Translations under genes and position numbers: made by a program
Shown: in pieces, positions 58,311 to 64,000 of the stretch
How positions within the stretch are numbered: the stretch's first letter is position 1
Layout: every line of letters starts with the position of its first letter
IMG/VR virus record: IMGVR_UViG_3300028840_007026
Span: 17,356 to 81,355 of that record
Strand: one strand, 5' to 3'
DNA: 64,000 bases
DNA from: a virus
Notes under the pieces: model-generated
What the model saw: only the letters and a program-made list of their open reading frames with translations
The model's database searches: none
What the model was told of the DNA's origin: nothing

Positions 58311-59387
58311 ATGAATAAAAAAATTTCGGTCATAATGCCTTTTGTAAATGAATGGCCTCAAATTGCTTTTACGATTCGAGCAGTCAGGGAAGAATTAGAA
58401 GGCTTTTGTGACTACGAGATTATTGCGATAGATAATTATTGCAAGGAAGTGGAAGAACAAGGACAAGTGCCCGACAGAGCTCATGATGGCTATGTCCTAA
58501 ACAAAAAGAGAATACCCATGTATGGGGAAACCATACATCCCGAAGCACAGTATTCTCAAGGTCATATAAAGGCTCAAGCTTACCAGCATGATTGGCTGAA
58601 GTACTATTCCTACGATTCAAAATTGAGTCATTGGAATGCAAAGAATTATGGAGTATCAAAGTCGACTGGAGAAATACTACTTTTCCTTGATGCTCATGTA
58701 ATGCCGTCTTATCACAGTTTGGTATATGCTGCCTGCTATTATAACGCAATGATGGGTCATAAGGAATTTCAAAACGACACATTACATTTGCCTTTGTCCT
58801 ATCATATCCTTGAGAATAAACGTCTCGCTTACAAACTGGTTTACCAACCGAGATTAGGGAATGTACATTATTCATTTACTTCCTTTTTGGAGAAGGATGG
58901 GGAAGAACCTGGGATTAGTGAATGTCTTGGACCGGATAACCTGAAAGAGTATATAACGGAACTTCCCTGCATGAGTACATGTGGGATGTTTATGTCAAGG
59001 AAGTTGTACGACAAACTCGGTGGATGGCCTGAAGTAATGGGGATCTACGGAGGTGGTGAGAATTTCATTAATTTCTCACTCGCTATTATTGGTGGAAGAA
59101 AGTTTATCAGCAATTATGGAACTCTTCACCATCACGGCGACAGGAGAAATTATCACTACAATTGGGCTGACTACCATACAAATCGGATGGCTGCTACCCA
59201 TTGTTTTGGTGGTATGGAATGGGTGAACAAATACAGAACAGCACTTGGGAATCCTGGGAATAAAGGTGTTAATATGATGCTCGAAAGAGCAGTTATGGGA
59301 ACCCATGATCATCGTAGAAATTTGAAAGAAAATCAAGTTTTGGGAATTGAGGAGTGGGCTTCCAAGTGGGGGGAGAAAAATGGATGA
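58311..59387 (+). CDS. GT2-family glycosyltransferase
   Basis: 358 residues. ISVIMPFVNEWPQIAFTIRAV is a GT2 opening; GVSKSTGEILLFLDAHVMPS has the typical acidic donor/metal motif (DAH). Then MSTCGMFMSRKLYDKLGGWPEVMGIYGGGE is the acceptor-site region, similar to polypeptide GalNAc-transferase-like GT27/GT2 enzymes with a DxH motif and GGxxE-type region. That resemblance is notable because such enzymes glycosylate Thr/Ser, but the assignment is by eye. Confidence 0.75.
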   Translation: MNKKISVIMPFVNEWPQIAFTIRAVREELEGFCDYEIIAIDNYCKEVEEQGQVPDRAHDGYVLNKKRIPMYGETIHPEAQYSQGHIKAQAYQHDWLKYYSYDSKLSHWNAKNYGVSKSTGEILLFLDAHVMPSYHSLVYAACYYNAMMGHKEFQNDTLHLPLSYHILENKRLAYKLVYQPRLGNVHYSFTSFLEKDGEEPGISECLGPDNLKEYITELPCMSTCGMFMSRKLYDKLGGWPEVMGIYGGGENFINFSLAIIGGRKFISNYGTLHHHGDRRNYHYNWADYHTNRMAATHCFGGMEWVNKYRTALGNPGNKGVNMMLERAVMGTHDHRRNLKENQVLGIEEWASKWGEKNG

Positions 59388-59805
59388 GAATGAAAGGCTT
59401 CGCACGTTTTCGAGTTATATGGAGAAAATCGAACAGAGAATCATGATTCCATGTGTAGTAAACGGAACCTTCAAAAACAAAATAATGGTATCCGTGAAGA
59501 AGTCGAAGTTCCTTGGAACCGATTTTGGGGACTTTGTTGGAGAAGTATTTGAAGATGATAGGTTGATTGCCTTCAATTACTATGGAATGGTGAAGATCTC
59601 AACAGCATATGTGAGAAAAGTCCAAAAGCTTGAGAACCAAGGTGTCAGTGTGAAGTCTTTGGAGTGTTCGGTAGCATATTTCAGTGCAATAAAAATGTCC
59701 CACCTGGATAAGTATGCTCCTGAATTAATTGAGAAGTTTAGTCGATTTAAAGAATTCCTCGTTAAATTGCGAGCTTTTCCGGCTTCCGGAGAAGCCCGGA
59801 AATAA
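59380..59805 (+). CDS. Hypothetical protein, 141 residues
   Basis: ATG at 59380 (MDENERLRTFSSYMEKIEQ) preceded by GGGGGAGAAAA, overlapping the previous gene by 8 bases. N-terminal helix, beta-rich middle (MIPCVVNGTFKNKIMVSVKKSKF), C-terminal helices. Last plus-strand gene before the convergent terminator. No family recognised. Confidence 0.7.
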   Translation: MDENERLRTFSSYMEKIEQRIMIPCVVNGTFKNKIMVSVKKSKFLGTDFGDFVGEVFEDDRLIAFNYYGMVKISTAYVRKVQKLENQGVSVKSLECSVAYFSAIKMSHLDKYAPELIEKFSRFKEFLVKLRAFPASGEARK

Positions 59806-59840
59806 ACGATCGAAAAGAATTAAGGGTAACATATAGGCGC

Positions 59841-59882
59841 AAAAAAGGCCTCCTTTAGTAGTTTTTATTGGAGGCCTTTTTT
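59841..59882. terminator. Bidirectional terminator between convergent genes
   Basis: GGCCTCC (59847-59853) pairs with GGAGGCC (59870-59876), flanked by six A on the left and six T on the right, so it can end both plus- and minus-strand transcripts. Confidence 0.9.
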
Positions 59883-59884
59883 AT

Positions 59885-60136
59885 TCACGGACAATGGTTT
59901 AAATACTGTTCCGGCGATTCGAATGGACCGAGCCATTCGCCATGAGAAAAATACCAGAGGTTGTAGGAACGTGCTGGACTTAGGAATGCCCTACCTCTTT
60001 TTTTGTCTACGAGTAGTAATAGATTTACGATTGCTCCGCTCCTTGTCACTCCTTTGTACTGATAAAAACCGCTTGATCCCGGTCTTTCTTTCGACCAATT
60101 TAGGCTCTGAAATTTCTCTTCCTGGTTCTTGTTCAT
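59885..60136 (-). CDS. Hypothetical protein, 83 residues
   Basis: SSGFYQYKGVTRSGAIVNLLLL and YNLWYFSHGEWLGPFESPEQYL show a small beta protein common in phages (PGxYxY...). AAAGGA precedes the ATG. Its first half overlaps the end of the nuclease gene by 146 bases in another frame, unusually long for a phage. Confidence 0.6.
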   Translation of the reverse strand: MNKNQEEKFQSLNWSKERPGSSGFYQYKGVTRSGAIVNLLLLVDKKRGRAFLSPARSYNLWYFSHGEWLGPFESPEQYLNHCP

Positions 60137-60749
60137 ATGGTAATCCTTTCATACGTCTATGGATTCTTCTACCAATTGTTTCCGGTTCGCACCAAAAAAG
60201 AAAATCATCCAGTAGCATTACCACAAAGTCAACATCATAAGCCAAAATTAATGCAGTCGGTCCAAAAGGCGGATTATAATACTTCTTTACATTTCTCGTT
60301 TTTAAATAGGACCACGTTTCCAATGAGAATGCAATGCAAGCATTTTTCCTGTCACGTTTAAAGATAATAAAACCGTGAGATTTTTTATGGTCTTTCATCT
60401 CAAGAAATAGTTTTTTAAACCATTGGATAAGGAGTGGTTCCTTTTCCTTTGCGAGTTTGTCAAGAATCGGGATAAGAGAAATACTCATATTCGCATTCTT
60501 TTTTGAAGTATATCCCCGCTTGAATTCCCATATGGAATTTGATGTTAACTTTAACCCTTCATCCCCAAGCGAACACATATCTCCGGCGCTGTCGTTGGTG
60601 CATTTACCACTTTTCATGCGGACCGTTGCACGTGCTCCACTACCAGCGGTTCTCCAAAATATATCGTCGCGTTTCCCATGAGAATACCAGAGGGATAACT
60701 TTTTGCACATTTCTCTTTCGAACGCTCCACCTTTGAGACTTTTTGGCAT
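59991..60749 (-). CDS. PD-(D/E)xK-type nuclease, resolvase-like
   Basis: 252 residues. GGAFEREMCKKLSLWYS, RTAGSGARAT, AGDMCSLG and SIWEFKRG give E...GD...ExK spacing typical of Holliday-junction-resolvase-like and other PD-(D/E)xK phage nucleases. The last 40 residues are basic. Located at the start of a second minus-strand early block with an SbcC-like gene; likely acts in recombination or DNA processing. Confidence 0.7.
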   Translation of the reverse strand: MPKSLKGGAFEREMCKKLSLWYSHGKRDDIFWRTAGSGARATVRMKSGKCTNDSAGDMCSLGDEGLKLTSNSIWEFKRGYTSKKNANMSISLIPILDKLAKEKEPLLIQWFKKLFLEMKDHKKSHGFIIFKRDRKNACIAFSLETWSYLKTRNVKKYYNPPFGPTALILAYDVDFVVMLLDDFLFWCEPETIGRRIHRRMKGLPYEQEPGREISEPKLVERKTGIKRFLSVQRSDKERSNRKSITTRRQKKR

Positions 60750-60751
60750 GA

Positions 60752-61423
60752 CTACCCCATATTTGTTTCAATATTTATACTTATGGTGATTTTGAAATGG
60801 ATTTCCTGTTCAATGGGAGGATTTACAACTGGTGATTCAACTACCTTTGCAACAATTTTAGGTTTGGTGACAGGAGGTTTATCATTTTTCTTCGGTGTTT
60901 TTATCATAAGCATATTTACTGCTTCCATAAAATTCAATTCAGGATCGGTGATCTGGTAAGTCATTACTCTCTTTTTGTAAAGATCATAATTCATGGATGC
61001 GTTGAATACTTCATTAAGTTTGGATTTTTTTATAATCCCAATACAGGTGCGAACGGAATAGGGCTTGAAGTAAAATTTCTCATGATGTTCTTTCAAGCAT
61101 TCCTGGATTTTTGAGGTAATATGATGGCCGGAAATTGGTTGTTTTTGAGTGAGAAGTACTGCTACTATTGCTCTTGCTACATCCTTCTCCTTAATGGCTT
61201 CAATAACACGGTCCTTTACCATTCTAACATTAATTTCATGAATGTTATGAATCACTTTTCCTGATCTCCCTTTACTTCTGTAAGTTAACTTTGGTCGATG
61301 ATATAAAGAGGGTGTTTTCGATTCCGAAGTATATTCATCGGGCTGACTGTTTTCAATTGTTTCAACTACTGTTTCCAATGGCTGATTATTGATTGTAATT
61401 CCCGATCTTGATTTCTTTTCCAT
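60752..61423 (-). CDS. Hypothetical DNA-binding-like protein, 223 residues
   Basis: Residues 75-155 (VKDRVIEAIKEKDVARAIVAVL, QPISGHHITSKIQECLKEHH, YSVRTCIGIIKKSKL) have the helix pattern of a winged helix. N- and C-terminal regions are low complexity with Pro and Lys. AGAGGTAG before ATG. No family recognised. Confidence 0.65.
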   Translation of the reverse strand: MEKKSRSGITINNQPLETVVETIENSQPDEYTSESKTPSLYHRPKLTYRSKGRSGKVIHNIHEINVRMVKDRVIEAIKEKDVARAIVAVLLTQKQPISGHHITSKIQECLKEHHEKFYFKPYSVRTCIGIIKKSKLNEVFNASMNYDLYKKRVMTYQITDPELNFMEAVNMLMIKTPKKNDKPPVTKPKIVAKVVESPVVNPPIEQEIHFKITISINIETNMG

Positions 61424-61428
61424 GTCTG

Positions 61429-61695
61429 CTACCTCTTGTTTAACTCCTGGTATAGCATGTTTCCTGGGTTAACGGCATTCGTTGCAAGAGAAATGCAATG
61501 TGCGAGTCCCTGCAAATCCGGATGTGCAAGAATGAGAACTCCAACAAACAATGTTCCACCGCACCTTACACATTTATCTTGCAAAATTTGAGCAACATTA
61601 TCCTTGAATGGAGTGATGTCAATGAGAATTTCACTTTTACAGTGGGAACAAATAATCTTCGGTTTGGAATATCTTTCTACGATTTCAATTGGCAT
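61429..61695 (-). CDS. Zinc-ribbon protein, 88 residues
   Basis: CSHC (residues 16-19) and CVRCGG (42-47) form a classic two-CxxC zinc ribbon. The C-terminus is hydrophobic. AAAGGAG before ATG. Function unknown. Confidence 0.72.
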   Translation of the reverse strand: MPIEIVERYSKPKIICSHCKSEILIDITPFKDNVAQILQDKCVRCGGTLFVGVLILAHPDLQGLAHCISLATNAVNPGNMLYQELNKR

Positions 61696-61740
61696 TTTCT
61701 TCTCCTTTTATTTGGTTGATTTACTACCCATTATAACATA

Positions 61741-62328
61741 TTAAAAATCGTTTACTGGAGCAATCCCACCATCAAGTGCTGCTTTCGTTTCTTCTTCGGT
61801 GAGTTCTTTTTTCTTGGAAAGCCTGTTTACTAAATCATAGAAATGTGGATATTTTTCTTGCAAATACTCTTCGGTGAAGTCTGCCATTAACATTCCTTTG
61901 ATAGTATTCATTCCACTATCAATATTCTTTCTATCAGAAATTTTCCCAAAAAATGATTTCCGATACATTTCTAAGGAGTGAGTACGATTCCACCAGTATG
62001 CATATGCAAGCTTGAGATGAGTTTTTAGTTTTTGTTTTCCTAATATATCATCTCTCTCAAATTCATTCGTGGCATGTTCTAAAGGGGTGATTTCAATGTT
62101 TATTCGTTTCCTCAGAATAGTATTCATATCCCTTGACCATACTCCCCAGCGAATGAGTACTTCTCGAAGATCGGTAAAAGCCCTGCCTGTTTTTTTGATG
62201 TAAACAATCATGCTATTATAATTCTTATCGATCAGCTTAACAAAGTCGATCGGAAGTGCTGTTTCATATTGTATGGTTGTCCAGTGTTCGATTGTGGGAA
62301 CCGGAATACTCTTCTTTTTATTCTTCAT
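61741..62328 (-). CDS. Hypothetical protein, 195 residues
   Basis: Helical, with WGVWSRDMNTILRKRINIEI and a long segment KTHLKLAYAYWWNRTHSLEMYRK. Overlaps the upstream 82-residue gene by 11 bases. No family recognised. Confidence 0.7.
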   Translation of the reverse strand: MKNKKKSIPVPTIEHWTTIQYETALPIDFVKLIDKNYNSMIVYIKKTGRAFTDLREVLIRWGVWSRDMNTILRKRINIEITPLEHATNEFERDDILGKQKLKTHLKLAYAYWWNRTHSLEMYRKSFFGKISDRKNIDSGMNTIKGMLMADFTEEYLQEKYPHFYDLVNRLSKKKELTEEETKAALDGGIAPVNDF

Positions 62329-62566
62329 CTTTTATTTCCTCCATTCTTTTATAAAAGGCTTTTTCTGCTTGTTGATAGGTTTTGTGTAGATCCTCCTGGT
62401 CAAAATCCATCATAAGTGCTTCATTGTCAAGAGAAGTATGGAACCAAACTTTAACTTCTTCTGTTTGCGGATTAATACTAAGATGATCCACGATAACACT
62501 TTTTATCGTAGCACCAAACTCAGAGACATAAAACGCAACATTTCCGGGTTTGAATCGTAGTCTCAT
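62318..62566 (-). CDS. Hypothetical protein, 82 residues
   Basis: Small beta domain (RFKPGNVAFYVSEFGATIKSVIV, VKVWFHTSLD) followed by a charged helix. GGAG before ATG; coupled to the next gene. Function unknown. Confidence 0.65.
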   Translation of the reverse strand: MRLRFKPGNVAFYVSEFGATIKSVIVDHLSINPQTEEVKVWFHTSLDNEALMMDFDQEDLHKTYQQAEKAFYKRMEEIKDEE

Positions 62567-62570
62567 TTTC

Positions 62571-62753
62571 TCACTCCATTTCTAAATGTACGGTTGGAAG
62601 GATGAAGGTTTCACCTTCAATATTTTTTATCTCAGTAGTAATATGAAGGGTTTTCAATTTATTCTTGTCGTAAGTACAGAGAATTATCTCTGTTATCGCT
62701 TGCATTACTATTCCTAATTCAACACAAGTACGATTATTTTTAAGTTTCATCAT
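62571..62753 (-). CDS. Hypothetical protein, 60 residues
   Basis: MMKLKNNRTCVELGIVMQAITEI... beta-rich, two adjacent ATG codons, AAGGGA upstream. No family recognised. Confidence 0.5.
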   Translation of the reverse strand: MMKLKNNRTCVELGIVMQAITEIILCTYDKNKLKTLHITTEIKNIEGETFILPTVHLEME

Positions 62754-62779
62754 TGAGTCCCTTCCATCTTTATTTCTCC

Positions 62780-62995
62780 TTAATCATCCGAATCATCAAT
62801 GTGCCAATTAAACGATTCCCTCCATGAAAGTTCTTTATCACATGCTTCACAGATTGCTTTATGGAGAGGAGTATCTTCATCTAAATTCTCAGCAATCCAT
62901 CTCAAATAATTATCTGGAATTTGTTCAATCTTCTTCCCTTTGTACATACCAAATGGAAGTTTATATGATGGTTTGATTGTCCATTTTGTTTCCAT
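62780..62995 (-). CDS. DUF3820-like protein, 71 residues
   Basis: LPFGMYKGKKIEQIPDNYLRWIAEN matches the DUF3820 signature (PFGKYKGK...IPxxYLxW), a small domain common in phages and sometimes fused to nucleases. GGAGG before ATG. Biochemical role unknown. Confidence 0.75.
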   Translation of the reverse strand: METKWTIKPSYKLPFGMYKGKKIEQIPDNYLRWIAENLDEDTPLHKAICEACDKELSWRESFNWHIDDSDD

Positions 62996-63008
62996 TTTCT
63001 ACCTCCAT

Positions 63009-63206
63009 TCAATAGTTGATCTTTTTATAGATTCTCCTACCTCCTAATATTCCGCAGGAAATAAAGTACTCCTGATCTACATCGTCAATATAGGCAACCG
63101 GTTCACTCATTATATATTCTTTTCCATTGTGAACAAATAGATCAAGATTGTACAAGTATCCGGTGTAACGTGAGATTTTTAAAAGCTTGAAATCATGGCT
63201 CGACAT
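63009..63206 (-). CDS. Hypothetical protein, 65 residues
   Basis: Start MSSHDFKLLKISRYTGYLYN at 63206, after AGGAGAAG; a longer reading overlaps the upstream gene. Beta-rich. No family recognised. Confidence 0.6.
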   Translation of the reverse strand: MSSHDFKLLKISRYTGYLYNLDLFVHNGKEYIMSEPVAYIDDVDQEYFISCGILGGRRIYKKINY

Positions 63207-63207
63207 T

Positions 63208-63444
63208 TTACTTCTCCTCAGTTTCAACCATGTCAACTTCTTTTATTCTATCTTTAGGAACTTTAAATCCAAGGAATTTTGTGGAGTGGTGTTGCAGTGA
63301 TTTGATTGCATTGTTTTTACTTACAGTGATCAATCTTCTCGTTTTGATTATGGATGCAGGGGTAGCAATTTCCCATCTCCACCCAATCAATTCTTGTTGC
63401 TGATTTCTAACTGTGATTACTGTGTATAGGTTGGTCGGAGCCAT
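63208..63444 (-). CDS. Hypothetical protein, 78 residues
   Basis: Beta-rich N-terminal half (LYTVITVRNQQQELIGWRWEIATPA) and basic helical C-terminal half. AAGGAGG before ATG. No family recognised. Confidence 0.62.
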   Translation of the reverse strand: MAPTNLYTVITVRNQQQELIGWRWEIATPASIIKTRRLITVSKNNAIKSLQHHSTKFLGFKVPKDRIKEVDMVETEEK

Positions 63445-63453
63445 TTTTCCTCC

Positions 63454-63618
63454 TTAGTTTTGAGTCGATATAGCGACCCACATCCCATCTGGAAAAACTT
63501 GAATGACTGCTCTTTCAAGGAGACAAATTCCAAAGTGGGGAAACATGAGAACAAATACAACTTCTCCAAAACCGTATCGAGCTATGTCGTAACTGACTTC
63601 AAAGAATTCCTGTTCCAT
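63454..63618 (-). CDS. Hypothetical protein, 54 residues
   Basis: MEQEFFEVSYDIARYGFGE then a hydrophobic stretch VVFVLMFPHFGICLL and VFPDGMWVAIS. AGAGGAAA before ATG; its stop is 9 bases before the next gene's ATG. Overlaps the upstream gene by 20 bases. Might have a short membrane-associated segment. Confidence 0.55.
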   Translation of the reverse strand: MEQEFFEVSYDIARYGFGEVVFVLMFPHFGICLLERAVIQVFPDGMWVAISTQN

Positions 63619-63817
63619 TCTTTATTTCCTCTCTTTTTCTCTTCCTGAATTCACGATTGTACTTCAATTTTTTCTTATACCTTTTGGGTGATTTATTGTA
63701 ATCACTGATACATGTTTTGCATGGTTTTCTCCATCCACATTTTCTCGTCTCCCAATAAAAACCTTCACTTGGATCATCATACTTCACGCCACATTTTTTG
63801 CATGTTACACTATCCAT
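63599..63817 (-). CDS. Zinc-finger-like protein, 72 residues
   Basis: Start MDSVTCKKCGVKYDD at 63817 after AGGAGG. CKKC and, about 25 residues on, CGWRKPCKTC give a probable Cys4 zinc site similar to HNH-associated or GcrA-like small phage zinc proteins; the C-terminus is strongly basic. Overlaps the SbcC-like stop by 8 bases. Confidence 0.68.
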   Translation of the reverse strand: MDSVTCKKCGVKYDDPSEGFYWETRKCGWRKPCKTCISDYNKSPKRYKKKLKYNREFRKRKREEIKNGTGIL

Positions 63818-64000
63818 TTCTCCTCCTAATTTTCCTTTCATACTTTTTAATTAATGAAGTAATACTTTTATTCCCTATCCTTGTTACTTTATAAACCTGA
63901 TCGCATATTGCTATTAGTTCATCATCATGGGAAACCATAATTACTTGTATTCCCAGGTTGGTTGACAGGAACTTGAGCATTTGACCGGTTTTTGTAATTA
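63810..64000 (-). CDS. SbcC/Rad50-like ATPase, C-terminal fragment at window edge
   Basis: Only the last 63 codons are visible. GQMLKFLSTNLGIQVIMVSHD followed by DELIAICDQVYKV is the end of an SMC/RecF/Rad50-type ABC ATPase, including the H-loop SHD and the final strands. In T4-like phages the homologous gp46 works with the gp47 nuclease in end resection. The 5' end is outside the window. Confidence 0.75.
   Translation of the reverse strand, partial: ITKTGQMLKFLSTNLGIQVIMVSHDDELIAICDQVYKVTRIGNKSITSLIKKYERKIRRRNG

Noticed and set aside
1-64000. tRNA genes, integrase, repressor or attachment sites
   Set aside because: None could be recognised by reading; absence in this window does not exclude them elsewhere in the genome.

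Overview
The window is part of a tailed double-stranded DNA phage genome with a long, probably non-contractile tail (siphovirus-like). It carries terminase, portal, MuF-type head protein, scaffold, major capsid protein, head-tail connectors, tail tube, tail assembly chaperone, tape measure and a tail-tip module in the order seen in gene transfer agents (distal tail / BR0599-type hub / NlpC-P60 / J-like protein). No sheath, integrase, repressor, tRNA or reverse transcriptase gene was recognised. Both ends cut through genes (a clamp-like protein on the left, an SbcC/Rad50-like ATPase on the right), so the genome is larger than 64 kb. The host cannot be named from the sequence; ribosome binding sites are strong AGGAGG types, and TAA, TAG and TGA all serve as stops.

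Layout. 1-15.2 kb (minus strand): replication and early genes. These are a clamp-like protein, an acidic repeat protein, a DnaB-like helicase, an unknown protein, a structured intergenic region, a TOPRIM primase, a UvsW/ERCC3-like SF2 helicase, zinc-binding and LKRR-motif proteins, then many small genes plus a Ycf46-type AAA+ ATPase with its usual companions DUF1257 and DUF2997. 15.2-16.2 kb: a gene-poor divergent control region. 16.2-53.1 kb (plus strand): terminase, an inserted cassette of adhesin-like genes (LamG, SPRY, GH43-like), head genes, tail genes, fibre-like genes, a lysis-like/membrane region and a terminator. 53.2-59.8 kb (plus): four glycosyltransferase-like genes, two hexapeptide acyltransferases and a methyltransferase-like gene. 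59.9-64 kb (minus): nuclease, small early genes and the partial SbcC-like gene.

Two results stand out. First, seven intergenic spaces between 9.84 and 14.95 kb each hold a complete type II hammerhead self-cleaving ribozyme motif on the minus (coding) strand: GAAA, a closed stem III, UC (once UU), a closed stem I, CTGATGA, and an open stem II. The stems differ in sequence but keep pairing. The ribozymes sit between the stop codon of one gene (often using the last base of the stop as part of stem II) and the Shine-Dalgarno sequence of the next, and are absent where genes overlap. They would cut one polycistronic early transcript into units with a hairpin at each new end.

Second, at least nine virion genes carry threonine/serine tracts, either as a C-terminal tail ending in T(n)-V-stop (tail tube, a 52-residue capsid-adjacent protein, several tail proteins) or as long internal linkers. 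They lie just upstream of a glycosyltransferase cluster, which suggests phage-encoded O-glycosylation of mucin-like tails; this link is an inference. A further oddity is a small basic protein with an in-frame TGA where its family usually has cysteine, with the next gene's start overlapping the distal stop.
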